In this document: positions 49,937-58,600 of the stretch, piece by piece
Layout: each line of letters starts with the position of its first letter
How positions within the stretch are numbered: the first letter of the stretch is position 1
Program-made: the position numbers and the translations under genes
Assembly: GCA_041392475.1 (NCBI GenBank)
Contig: JAWKLZ010000003.1
Coordinates: 1,583,179 to 1,647,178 of the forward strand
Reading direction: 5' to 3'
Length of the DNA: 64,000 bases
Source: Chitinophagales bacterium
GTDB taxonomy: Bacteria > Bacteroidota > Bacteroidia > Chitinophagales > UBA2359
The notes under the pieces: generated by a model
Told to the model about the DNA's origin: nothing
The model's database searches: none
The model's input: only the letters and a program-made list of their open reading frames with translations

Positions 49937-50635
49937 TTAGGATTTTTGTACTAAAATGTGACTGCTCAAATGATGAACAGGGAAAAAATACTTCAGCAAT
50001 TCTTCAACAACACCGTGTTCTGTACTAGATTTTCCAATCTGACCAAACCAACCTGCAATACCTGATTTGCGAATAATGTATTCACCCAATTTGTTTCTGC
50101 GAGCAATCACCGTTGAAGTTCCTTTCTGATGGGTTACTTCAAATAATTTTGCAGCCGCACCCGTATTGAGTTGAATAAATCCTTTGTGACATTCAGTTTT
50201 TAAATCCTGATAAGGTTCATGAAAGTGCTGCATGAGAAGTTTTTTGTCCCATTCGCTCCTATCATCGCAGATATGAACAAATTCAAAAGGAAGGCGGTCA
50301 ATTAACGGATATATCTGATTATTAGAAGCATTATAAATAGCATTTTCAGAAGTGCAACTAATCATACCAATTGTACCATTGAAGATAATGGGGTTTTCAC
50401 AAAGTTCTAACAGCACAAAATAACCATCGTAAAGTGTATTTGGCCGTTGTTCACTCAAAAACCAATTCAATTCTGATTGAATCAACAACCGTTTTTTGTC
50501 ACTCCAATCCAATTGACGTAGTTCTTTGTGAGAATTGACAATCGTGAAACCAGCTTCGTGCAATATTTGGTTTCGTTTAATCCCATCATTCAAAGCAAGG
50601 ACAATATGAGAAAAAGATTCAGTAGATTTGACCAT
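49937..50635 (-). CDS. Hypothetical protein
   Basis: A 232-aa soluble protein from the first ATG (50635); a TTG at 50701 would add 22 residues 'KPLLTTLGKSKPIPSKINPH' and cannot be excluded. Family not recognised. Visible features: an N-terminal segment 'IVLALNDGIKRNQILHEAGF', a middle segment 'LIQSELNWFLSEQRPNTLYD', a central beta-rich part with 'PIIFNGTIGMISCTSENAIY', and a C-terminal 'KGTSTVIARRNKLGEYIIRK'. No membrane segment, signal or catalytic motif. It ends in its own terminator before the MoxR gene. Confidence 0.6.
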   Translation of the reverse strand: MVKSTESFSHIVLALNDGIKRNQILHEAGFTIVNSHKELRQLDWSDKKRLLIQSELNWFLSEQRPNTLYDGYFVLLELCENPIIFNGTIGMISCTSENAIYNASNNQIYPLIDRLPFEFVHICDDRSEWDKKLLMQHFHEPYQDLKTECHKGFIQLNTGAAAKLFEVTHQKGTSTVIARRNKLGEYIIRKSGIAGWFGQIGKSSTEHGVVEELLKYFFPVHHLSSHILVQKS

Positions 50636-50790
50636 AGCGTGTGGATTAATTTTTGAAGGAATTGGCTTACTTTTGCCGAGAGTAGTGAGTAAGGGCTTCA
50701 AGAGTGAAATGAATGTATTTCAGACTAAGATAGTCATATAAGCTTGCCTAATTTAACATTTTTTTTTCAGACTGCAAAATATTAAACGCA

Positions 50791-51720
50791 ATGAAGTTAG
50801 GTCATATTGTATCTTTAAATACCTTGAAACAAATCATAGATGTGAGTATTATTGAAGGTGAAGCAGATAGTATAGACGGCATCAATGAAATACATAAGGT
50901 TTCGGAAGGAGATGTAACTTTTGTGGATCATCCAAAATATTATCAGAAAGCCCTTCAATCGGCTGCAACTGTGGTGATTATTGACCGAGCAGATGTGCCC
51001 AATCCGCTAAACCGTACCTTGTTGTTGTCGAAAGATCCTTTTGCGGATTATGTGAAATTGGTACAACATTTCTGCCCATTTATACCCATGACTTCAAATA
51101 TAAGTTCTACTGCAACGATTGGCGATGGAACTATTTTGCAGCCCAATGTGACGATTGGAAACGATGTGACGATTGGGAAAAACTGCGTAATTCACCCAAA
51201 TGTAGTGATTTATGACCATGCAATTATTGGTGACAATGTGGTGATTCATGCTAATACAACCATTGGGGCCGATGCATTTTACTACAAAAACCGAGGTACT
51301 CATTTTGACCGAATGACCTCTTGTGGAAGGGTCGTTATTGAAGATTTTGTAGAAGTTGGCGCAAATTGTACGATTGACAAAGGAGTGTCAGGTGATACGG
51401 TGATTGGCGAACACACCAAAATAGACAATCTCACGCACATTGCACATGGAGTGATCATCGGTAAGAGGTGTTTGATTGCAGCTCAGGTGGGCATTGCAGG
51501 AAAAACAACGATTGAAGATGAGGTGACGATTTGGGGACAAGTAGGTATTTCGAAGGATTTGACGATTGGCAAAAAGGCGGTTATTTCTGCAAAATCAGGT
51601 GTATCGAAATCTTTGGAAGGCGGCAAATGGTATTTTGGAGTTCCTGCGAGAGAGGGCAAAAAGGCGCATCGTGAACTGGCAGCTTTGCGGATGCTGCCCG
51701 ATTTTTTGAAAAAGAAATAA
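50791..51720 (+). CDS. LpxD-like UDP-3-O-acylglucosamine N-acyltransferase
   Basis: A 309-aa left-handed beta-helix acyltransferase of lipid A synthesis. Residues about 1-95 form the LpxD uridine-binding domain ('IHKVSEGDVTFVDHPKYYQK'). Hexapeptide repeats run from about 105 to 265 ('ATIGDGTILQPNVTIGNDVT'), with the catalytic-His region 'DNLTHIAHGVIIGKRCLIAA' and 'GIAGKTTIEDEVTIWGQVGI'. The tail 'GKWYFGVPAREGKKAHRELA' is the LpxD C-terminal helix. No lpxA/lpxC neighbours, so this may be a second, stand-alone LpxD-type enzyme, which Bacteroidota often carry. Followed closely by slyD. Confidence 0.88.
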   Translation: MKLGHIVSLNTLKQIIDVSIIEGEADSIDGINEIHKVSEGDVTFVDHPKYYQKALQSAATVVIIDRADVPNPLNRTLLLSKDPFADYVKLVQHFCPFIPMTSNISSTATIGDGTILQPNVTIGNDVTIGKNCVIHPNVVIYDHAIIGDNVVIHANTTIGADAFYYKNRGTHFDRMTSCGRVVIEDFVEVGANCTIDKGVSGDTVIGEHTKIDNLTHIAHGVIIGKRCLIAAQVGIAGKTTIEDEVTIWGQVGISKDLTIGKKAVISAKSGVSKSLEGGKWYFGVPAREGKKAHRELAALRMLPDFLKKK

Positions 51721-51723
51721 TGC

Positions 51724-51731
51724 TATCTTTG
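51724..51731 (+). promoter_or_regulatory. -7 element upstream of slyD
   Basis: TATCTTTG matches TAnnTTTG, 58 bp before the ATG at 51782, immediately after the LpxD-like stop. A TTG 15 bp upstream is too close for a good -33. Confidence 0.35.
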
Positions 51732-51781
51732 CGGCTTTATTTATTTTTAGATGATTAAAAAATAGTAATAATATGGTCATT

Positions 51782-52285
51782 ATGAAGGATAAGGCTGTTA
51801 CCGTTTCCTATGTATTGAGAAATGGCAATGCTGCGGGTGAGTTAATTGAACAAACAACTCCTGAAGATCCACTTGCTTTCTTGTTTGGAGCGGGTGGAAT
51901 GATTCCAGATTTTGAAGCCAATTTATTGGGATTGGAAGAAGGTAATACTTTTGCTTTTGAGATTAAAAATGATCGTGCATATGGCGAAATAGACCCAAGT
52001 GCAGTGGTGGATTTACCCATCGAAACGTTTGTTTTTGATGGCGAATTGGCTAGGGATATGCTAGTAATTGGTAAAATGATTCCGATGCGAAACGATGAAA
52101 ATCAATTGATTCATGGAAAGATTGTAGAAGTGAATGAGGTGGAAGGTAAGGTGATTATGGACTTCAATCATCCATTGGCAGGAATTGATTTGTATTTTAC
52201 AGGCGAAGTATTGGGGGTTAGGGCTGCAACGGCTGAAGAACTCGCTCATGGTCATATTCATGGCCCTGGTGGACATCATCATTGA
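51782..52285 (+). CDS. slyD: FKBP-type peptidyl-prolyl isomerase (SlyD-like)
   Basis: A 167-aa cytoplasmic folding helper. The split FKBP domain with an inserted IF chaperone flap is visible: 'TPEDPLAFLFGAGGMIPDFE', 'ANLLGLEEGNTFAFEI', 'RAYGEIDPSAVVDLPIETFV', then flap 'GKMIPMRNDENQLIHGKIVE', and back to 'DFNHPLAGIDLYFTGEVLGV'. The C-terminus is His-rich ('HGHIHGPGGHHH'), a nickel-binding tail. ATG at 51782 is preferred; ATG 51773 would add three residues. A terminator follows at 52422. Confidence 0.94.
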   Translation: MKDKAVTVSYVLRNGNAAGELIEQTTPEDPLAFLFGAGGMIPDFEANLLGLEEGNTFAFEIKNDRAYGEIDPSAVVDLPIETFVFDGELARDMLVIGKMIPMRNDENQLIHGKIVEVNEVEGKVIMDFNHPLAGIDLYFTGEVLGVRAATAEELAHGHIHGPGGHHH

Positions 52286-52421
52286 TTGAATGATGAATGA
52301 GAATAAAAATAAAAAGTGCTTCAAATTAAGGTGATTAATAATTGATGAGATTCTGAACAATGTATTGGAAATAAGCACATTGTATTTTGGGATTGTCGAA
52401 TTTAATACTTTTGAAGCAAAG

Positions 52422-52462
52422 AACCCAAAACTTGAACTATTGGCGAAAGTTTTGGGTTTTTT
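52422..52462 (+). terminator. Intrinsic terminator after slyD
   Basis: AACCCAAAACTT (52422-52433) pairs perfectly with AAGTTTTGGGTT (52447-52458), loop 13 nt, then TTTT. It also lies between convergent genes. Confidence 0.8.
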
Positions 52463-52490
52463 AATTGTAGTTTGGTTATTTTTGAGAATT

Positions 52491-53972
52491 TCATTTAATC
52501 CTAAACAAAGCTATTTCTCCCGTATTTACAATCAATCCTTGGTCTGCAAAAACAGCATTGACCACTTTTCCATCGCTGTTTCTTTTAATTGTTCTGTTGG
52601 TAGCCAATAGTTCAACTGCGGGGTTGTCGTATAAGGTATTGAGCAATTGGGTAAATTTTGTGGTCAATGTTTTTTCGGGTGTTAAATCATTGACTGCCAT
52701 GTTTAGGTCAATCACAATATACTGATAACCTGATGCCTTGAGGACTTCTATGATTTTTTGTTTTGTTTTGAAGCGATTCACCAGCTTCTGGAAGTTTTCC
52801 AAAAAAGTATCATTTAATACACGCTTGTCATTCTTTTTGATAAAATAATTCATGTTTGTGCCTACTCGATAGACCAAAGATTGATCCTCTCGGTTGATGA
52901 TTTCTTGTATTTCATAGTGCAAAGGGAAATGATAACCCATCAGTTTTTTTTGATTTATTTTACCTGTTTGGTATTCCATAATAGGCGGAATGTAAATGTA
53001 TTTTGCCCTTTCTTTATTGACAGGATTGTAATTAGAGGCTCTGAAAGTGAATGCCATCAATAACCAAACTGCAAAACAAAACAACAACATACTACTTTTG
53101 AAAACCGAAGGAGAAAGGTTGTTTAGATTCAAAGAAAATGGCTGCTGTCCAGTACTTGACTGCAATGCTTTTACCAAGAAAATATAGGGCACACAAAACA
53201 AAAGAAGTCCATACCAAGCTGCGCCTGAACCCAATATCCACCACAAAAACAAATACACCATCAAAAACAAGGCAAATGTTTTGGTTCTTTTTGGATGTTT
53301 TTGAAGGCGTATCATGACCATTACCAAAAGTGCTGCAAAAAGAAGCATCAATAGGGGATAGGTAATTCCGTCCTGTTGTCCAGAGATGGAAGTAAATACT
53401 TTGTGAATCGGTGTATATAGATACATGGCAGATTGATTGATTGTCTTACTGCTGCTTGCCAAAAAATCCGTTTCGGGAAGTGTTGTTAGGTGTATCAAAC
53501 CTTGTTTTGGGTTATAAAGTTGATGTTTGTTGAGGTAAGCACTCGATATAGAAACAATCAGTAGCAGTGAATATAAACCTATCATGGCGAGGTTCAAGCC
53601 CGTTTGATAGCGTGTTTTTCGTTGGCGGTTATTTGTTTGAGGGAACAGGAACAGCATCGGCAGAAGGAGCAATAGCAGAAAACCGACATCTGTAAAAAAT
53701 ATACTTACATTGGAATTGATAGATACATCGTAGGGTATCGAAAGATAACGAGCGAGGAGAAGTTCATAACCCATGAATTTATGAAGGTCTTCTCTTACTG
53801 CTGCTGTTGAAGCAACATTCTCCGTCTTCTGACCTTGTTTTAAAGGCATTTTATACATGCCTGGAATAATTACTTCATTTGGCTCTTGTGCTACGGATAA
53901 GCATTGCAGACTGCACAAGACAACAAGCAATATCCATTTTTTGAATTTAAAATTGATAGTAAATTTCAACAT
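52491..53972 (-). CDS. Polytopic membrane protein, probable second half of a split GT-C-like enzyme
   Basis: A 493-aa protein with a cleavable-type signal peptide (about 1-29, 'WILLVVLCSLQCLSVAQE'), a short extracytoplasmic segment ('REDLHKFMGYELLLARYLSI' then 'PYDVSIN'), then about seven helices ('GFLLLLLLPMLFLF', 'LNLAMIGLYSLLLIVSISS', 'TYPLLMLLFAALLVMVMI', 'FALFLMVYLFLWWILGSGAA', 'MLLFCFAVWLLMAFTF'). A C-terminal soluble domain of about 160 residues has 'ASGYQYIVIDLNMAV'. The layout 'ARYLSIPYDVSIN' followed by helices and a soluble tail is how the second half of large GT-C-type transferases looks. The preceding gene (570 aa, 16 bp upstream) looks like the first half. The signal peptide here argues for a true split rather than a sequencing frameshift. 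Confidence 0.7.
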   Translation of the reverse strand: MLKFTINFKFKKWILLVVLCSLQCLSVAQEPNEVIIPGMYKMPLKQGQKTENVASTAAVREDLHKFMGYELLLARYLSIPYDVSINSNVSIFFTDVGFLLLLLLPMLFLFPQTNNRQRKTRYQTGLNLAMIGLYSLLLIVSISSAYLNKHQLYNPKQGLIHLTTLPETDFLASSSKTINQSAMYLYTPIHKVFTSISGQQDGITYPLLMLLFAALLVMVMIRLQKHPKRTKTFALFLMVYLFLWWILGSGAAWYGLLLFCVPYIFLVKALQSSTGQQPFSLNLNNLSPSVFKSSMLLFCFAVWLLMAFTFRASNYNPVNKERAKYIYIPPIMEYQTGKINQKKLMGYHFPLHYEIQEIINREDQSLVYRVGTNMNYFIKKNDKRVLNDTFLENFQKLVNRFKTKQKIIEVLKASGYQYIVIDLNMAVNDLTPEKTLTTKFTQLLNTLYDNPAVELLATNRTIKRNSDGKVVNAVFADQGLIVNTGEIALFRIK

Positions 53973-53988
53973 AGAGTCAATGAATGAT

Positions 53989-55701
53989 TTATTTATAAAC
54001 TTTTTTCCATTTTTTTTCCATCACATTGAGGTTGATAGTTGGATCTGTTTTTTTACCGTTCAACAATGCTTCGGTAGAAAAATTCTTAGTTTCCGACCAA
54101 TTTTTTCCAAACCAAGGCAATACGGGAAGTAAAAAAAACATGGATAGAATAATAGACATCTGAACAAGTTTGATTAAGAGTCGTTTTCGCTTCAAAGCCA
54201 TGTAAACGATTAGCCCTAAACCCAACAATAAAAAAGTCCACTGCAATAAGGCTACATGTTGGTGGAATTGTCGAAGCTGTGCTTGTGCATCCAATTGCAG
54301 TAAAAAAGTCGTTCCCATTGTTAGAAAAACGGCTGTCAAAAAAGCTCCCAAACCTCCTTTGGCATACCATATCACCGTCATTAAGGCAAAGAGAACAAAC
54401 AAAGCAGTTAATTTTATTCCAAAGGCAAATCCTGCAAAAATGCCCATCCATACAATGAGCCGATTTTCTATAAGAATAGGTGGTATGCGTTTGGAAAAAA
54501 AACTTTTCGCTTTGTGTAGAAAGAGGGAAGTAGGTATTTGTTGAAGGTTTGAAGGGGTTGTTGGTGTACCTTTTTTTCTTTTTGAAGTAGTGGAAACTGT
54601 TTTTTTTGAAGCGGAAATGAGTTTCTCAGTAGGTGATAACCAATTGACCAATAGTATCAAAATACAAAGGGTGATATAGAGCAATCCCATGTCTATTTTC
54701 ATGTCCATCTGTGACAGAAAATTGACCATCGGCACCGAAAAATATAACAACAAACATAAGGTAGCATGATTGACATCCAACCATCTGCGACTCAAACGGT
54801 ACAAGGCCACTAAACTCAAAAAACTACCCAAAAAAGACAATGCCAACACTACATCTACTCTGCCGAATAATACCAAACCCAATGACATAAACAAGGACCA
54901 ATTGTAGGGTTGATTTCCGTCCACCAAACCTCCATATTGAGCAATCAAAGAAGGTAAATTGACATAGAGATTGATGGAATCGACTCCCAAAGGAAAAGGA
55001 CGCAATATCTGTGCAAAATCAAATACCAAAAACAGGGCTAAAAACAGAAAGCTGAAAACACCCAAAGCATTGAATCTGTTTGAAATCGGAATGGGACGAA
55101 AGAGGGTTTGGTAGATGATTTGTCGGGTTTTTCGCCAATCGAATAATAAAATAAGGGCAAAAATGGGAGCAATAACAAATACATTCAATAGGTGAAATAT
55201 GCCCAAAAAGAACAACAAAAAAGTCGTGAATACAATGCCGAGGGCTACTTCAATGATGGGCAAATCTTGTTCGGCTATTTTCGGCGGAAATAAAAATGTG
55301 AGTATATTTCCCACCTTTCTACAAACCAAACCAACTAAATACACACACAAAGCTACTCCTACAAAATGGCCCAAATGCAAAAATAAGCCTTTTGCACTCA
55401 AACTGATGCCTTCTATTTTACTGTAAAAAGTAGCAAGGGTTAGGCTGTCTAACACCAACAGTCCTCCAAAAACGCTCAATCCATTGATGAAATGTAGGGG
55501 CAGTTTCCTCTCTTTTGCTTTTTTCAAACCCCAACTGAGTGCTAAGCCAATGAGAAGGAATACAATCAATAAATCGGCATATTGGAAATATTTGAAGGAC
55601 TGGGCGTAGTAAGGATTGTTGTGATAGTATTCCACAAAAATGACCATTACCCAAAGCAAGGAAAAAAATAAAGCAGTAATTTTGGTGAAGCGTTCGAGCA
55701 T
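53989..55701 (-). CDS. Polytopic membrane protein, probable first half of a split GT-C-like enzyme
   Basis: A 570-aa integral membrane protein with about twelve helices. After an N-terminal region of six to seven helices, 'PFPLGVDSINLYVNLPSLIA' and 'GNQPYNWSLFMSLGLVLFG' form an extracytoplasmic loop with an acidic residue at the D/E-type catalytic place of GT-C enzymes. 'YFSVPMVNFLSQMDMKIDMG' follows, as in dolichyl-phosphate-sugar-dependent transferases. The chain stops after 'LPVLPWFGKNWSETKNFSTE' and a short tail, where related single-chain enzymes continue. The next gene resumes with the matching segment. It is inferred to use a polyprenyl-linked sugar donor; family membership is by pattern only. 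Confidence 0.7.
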   Translation of the reverse strand: MLERFTKITALFFSLLWVMVIFVEYYHNNPYYAQSFKYFQYADLLIVFLLIGLALSWGLKKAKERKLPLHFINGLSVFGGLLVLDSLTLATFYSKIEGISLSAKGLFLHLGHFVGVALCVYLVGLVCRKVGNILTFLFPPKIAEQDLPIIEVALGIVFTTFLLFFLGIFHLLNVFVIAPIFALILLFDWRKTRQIIYQTLFRPIPISNRFNALGVFSFLFLALFLVFDFAQILRPFPLGVDSINLYVNLPSLIAQYGGLVDGNQPYNWSLFMSLGLVLFGRVDVVLALSFLGSFLSLVALYRLSRRWLDVNHATLCLLLYFSVPMVNFLSQMDMKIDMGLLYITLCILILLVNWLSPTEKLISASKKTVSTTSKRKKGTPTTPSNLQQIPTSLFLHKAKSFFSKRIPPILIENRLIVWMGIFAGFAFGIKLTALFVLFALMTVIWYAKGGLGAFLTAVFLTMGTTFLLQLDAQAQLRQFHQHVALLQWTFLLLGLGLIVYMALKRKRLLIKLVQMSIILSMFFLLPVLPWFGKNWSETKNFSTEALLNGKKTDPTINLNVMEKKWKKVYK

Positions 55702-55791
55702 TTAGAAATCTATTTTTTATCAAAAATCAAGTTAAACGGCTGATAATTAACCTAATATTAATAGATTGTGTTGTTAAAAAAATATAATGTA

Positions 55792-56487
55792 TTAATATTC
55801 ATAACCCAGTAATTTAATTTCTCTTGCAAAGATGTTCTTGATTAACTCAATAGATTTTTCGTCTAAAACATCTCTGTAATTGTTAACTTTTCTGGTATGA
55901 GATTTGGCTTTATATGTAGGTAAAGCCAATGTTTCTTTTAATTGTAAATTTTCTGCAATATCACTGCAGATGCTATTTATGTTCTCATATTTATAAATAG
56001 TATCAACTGCTACAATATCATTTATTGTGTAGATATCAAAACTATTAAAGTTGACAAATGTTTCTTTTTCTCTACTTATAAGAAACTCATAAATTCCATT
56101 AAATTTTTTGTCTCCACCACTCCAATAATAAAGTGAAACAACTTTATCAAAGGGATTTCTATCTATTGTAAACTTGTAGTAATCATCCCAAACCTGTTTA
56201 GACACAAAACGTTTTATTTCACTACAAGGCATATGATTGTAAAATCGCAACATATTCCGCTGAGAAAGGCTTTTGATAAAATCAAATTTACTATACTTAT
56301 TTATAGGAATTTTATCATTCTGTGCAGTCCTTTGGGAGTATTCTTTCCTTATTATCTCGTCTTTTTGAGATATTGAGGTAATAATATCTTCATTTCCACA
56401 TATTTTACTCAAAGCAATTTCGATAGAAGTTCCTGCTGTTTTTTTTGTTTTAACAAAAATAAATTTATGTTTATGACTAATAATCAT
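55792..56487 (-). CDS. Sulfotransferase family 2-type protein
   Basis: A 231-aa cytoplasmic sulfotransferase-like protein. PAPS 5'-phosphosulfate loop 'FIFVKTKKTAGTSIEIALSK' (about 9-28) and 3'-phosphate segment 'YKFTIDRNPFDKVVSLYYWS' (about 103-122). No signal. It shares the 'KTAGTS' type loop with the genes at 59701 and 60416, unlike the 'PRSGNT' type of its immediate neighbours, so two sulfotransferase subfamilies are interleaved here. First of a minus-strand block leading into the GT-C pair, about 90 bp upstream of it. Confidence 0.88.
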   Translation of the reverse strand: MIISHKHKFIFVKTKKTAGTSIEIALSKICGNEDIITSISQKDEIIRKEYSQRTAQNDKIPINKYSKFDFIKSLSQRNMLRFYNHMPCSEIKRFVSKQVWDDYYKFTIDRNPFDKVVSLYYWSGGDKKFNGIYEFLISREKETFVNFNSFDIYTINDIVAVDTIYKYENINSICSDIAENLQLKETLALPTYKAKSHTRKVNNYRDVLDEKSIELIKNIFAREIKLLGYEY

Positions 56488-56559
56488 CAGTTACGAACAA
56501 TTTCATTTGAGTAAAAAATTATGCTAAGTTCAAAAATCTATCTTTGAGATATAGTATTT

Positions 56560-58596
56560 CTATGAATTATTTGCTTTGTTCTTTTGAATAACCTTCTCGT
56601 AAACACACAAAGTTTCCCATGCCATTTTCAGCCACGAAAACTGATAAGACCGTTGTATTGCTTTCTTTTCTAAGTCTTTGCGGTATTCATCATTCAGCAA
56701 TAATTTTTTCATTTGATTTTTAATATCATCCATATCAGATGGATCAGCAGCAAGTCCTGCCTCACCAATTACTTCTGGCATCGAACTATTGTTTCCATAA
56801 ATCACCGTAGTACCACAGCTCATCGCTTCGAGAGGAGGCAAGCCGAAGCCTTCATAAAAAGAAACATAGCACAATGCCAGTGCATGAGAATACAATATAG
56901 GTAAATCTTCTTCGTCTATAAAACCCGTAAAAAAAATATTCTTGTCTAAAAGATGGTCTTTTTCTAATAGTTCATTATTTTTCCAACCATTCTTACCACA
57001 TATAAACAAAGATAAATTATACTTCTCGCTTTCGGCTACTAGCTTTTGGAATGCTTTTATGGTATTTAATAAGTTTTTTCTCGGTTCAAGCGTAGATAAT
57101 GTCAAAAAATAAGGCGTGTTTGGAAGTTGGTATTTTTTTAATATTGCAGCTAATTGGTCTATATTTGCCAATGGTTTGAAGTGATTTCGATTACATGCTT
57201 CATGCACAACCGAAACTTGTTCGCTCTTTATAGTTGGATATGTTTTTAGAACATCTTTTTTTGAAGCTTTGGTAACGGCTAAAATGTGCGCTTCTTTCTT
57301 GATGGTTTCTTGCATACCTGCTTCAGCATTCAGAATATTTTCTTTGGTGTGAAACTCTGGGAAATACTTGTGGGTAAGGTCATGAACGGTAACCAAAAAA
57401 TTTTGCTTCACATCCTTGAGATGAAAGAAATTCTGAGGCAATGGAATATGAACCAAATCGTAGTTATCAAATTTAGGTTGATTCTTAAAGTTTTTTCTTT
57501 GAATTATATTTTCTCTGTATTTTCGTAGCAAGTAACGAATAGGTAAATTCTTATAGAACCAACTCAAGGATTGATATATGGCAGTAGGTAATGCCTTTTG
57601 CACTTTGGTTTTCATTGCTAAAAGACGGGTTTCATAAGGTTGTTGTTGATTTTGAAGTTCGTTATGAACTTCGATTAACTCAACTACTTCTTTTAGCCCT
57701 TTCTGTTCTCCTTCTAGTTGTATAATTTTTCCTTCACAGTATAAATCAATTTCCCACTTTGGTTGCAATTTGTCCTGAAGTACAGCTAAATTATCCAGTA
57801 ATTCGAAAAGATAACGCTTGATACCATCCCTCTCAGGTATAAAAAGTTTATTGGCTTCAATTAACACCCTATAAGGGACAGAAGGCTTTAAGAAGCCTTC
57901 ATAGGACTTCGGTTTTTTATCTTCATAGCCCATTTCGGTCATCACTTCTCCATGAAGACTCCAAAACAATTGTTCCATTTCGGGAGACATCTCTTCCTTC
58001 CAACTACCGACTTTACCTTTGCGGAAAAATTTTTGAATACGCTCTTTTTGCTTTTTTGGATTAGTAGATTTTCTATTCAAACTATATTTTGGTTGCCCAA
58101 ATTTTAAATCTTCAAAAGAGGGAAGTTTGTCCCTCTTAGGTTGAGGCAAGTCTATTATACTGCGTAGTTTTTCGACTTCTCCAATGGGATCACTTATCAG
58201 GTCTTCAAAATGGATAATAACATCTGCTTTCTCTTTCCATTGTCGCACATTTTCTGACCAACCACCAAAAAAACTGCCTTTGGAAGCGATGACTGCTTCC
58301 AACAAATTAATTTGAAAGTCGGAATTGGGTTCCATAATATCCTTGCGGTGATGCGCTAGCGAAACCAAGGAATCCCGTCCATCTCTTACCAAATAAACCG
58401 ATTTTATAGAATCGCCTATTGACTCGACTTGATGGGGCAATAAATGGGTTTTGACGACCTGATACTGATCATAATCCTCCGCAACAGAATAAGCAGTTTG
58501 TTGATGAAATTCACTGGACTCAATACCATATACTTCAAATAATACATTGCGAAAAAAAGTGTTGCCTGAACGGGGGAAAGATGCGAGCCAAATCAT
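56560..58596 (-). CDS. Sulfotransferase-GT4 glycosyltransferase fusion
   Basis: A 678-aa two-domain protein. Residues 1-225 are a sulfotransferase: 'MIWLASFPRSGNTFFRNVLF' (5'-PSB at 8-13) and 'VYLVRDGRDSLVSLAHH' (3'-PB, 67-83). Residues about 235-670 are a GT-B glycosyltransferase of family 4: donor-binding 'YEGFGLPPLEAMSCGTTVIY' with the E-x7-E pair E582/E590, 'STLEPRKNLLNTIKAF', and 'GLAADPSDMDDIKNQMK'. A single polypeptide that adds a sugar and sulfates it, or couples both on one glycan, is the natural inference. Immediately upstream (4 bp) is a sulfotransferase-only gene almost identical in its N-terminal domain, so the pair arose by duplication. Confidence 0.9.
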   Translation of the reverse strand: MIWLASFPRSGNTFFRNVLFEVYGIESSEFHQQTAYSVAEDYDQYQVVKTHLLPHQVESIGDSIKSVYLVRDGRDSLVSLAHHRKDIMEPNSDFQINLLEAVIASKGSFFGGWSENVRQWKEKADVIIHFEDLISDPIGEVEKLRSIIDLPQPKRDKLPSFEDLKFGQPKYSLNRKSTNPKKQKERIQKFFRKGKVGSWKEEMSPEMEQLFWSLHGEVMTEMGYEDKKPKSYEGFLKPSVPYRVLIEANKLFIPERDGIKRYLFELLDNLAVLQDKLQPKWEIDLYCEGKIIQLEGEQKGLKEVVELIEVHNELQNQQQPYETRLLAMKTKVQKALPTAIYQSLSWFYKNLPIRYLLRKYRENIIQRKNFKNQPKFDNYDLVHIPLPQNFFHLKDVKQNFLVTVHDLTHKYFPEFHTKENILNAEAGMQETIKKEAHILAVTKASKKDVLKTYPTIKSEQVSVVHEACNRNHFKPLANIDQLAAILKKYQLPNTPYFLTLSTLEPRKNLLNTIKAFQKLVAESEKYNLSLFICGKNGWKNNELLEKDHLLDKNIFFTGFIDEEDLPILYSHALALCYVSFYEGFGLPPLEAMSCGTTVIYGNNSSMPEVIGEAGLAADPSDMDDIKNQMKKLLLNDEYRKDLEKKAIQRSYQFSWLKMAWETLCVYEKVIQKNKANNS

Positions 58597-58600
58597 ACGT

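Noticed and set aside
53970..54010. Frameshift error splitting one GT-C gene
   Set aside because: The downstream frame starts with a good AQ-type signal peptide that would be out of place in a continuous chain; kept as a split pair, though reads at the A8 tract should be checked.
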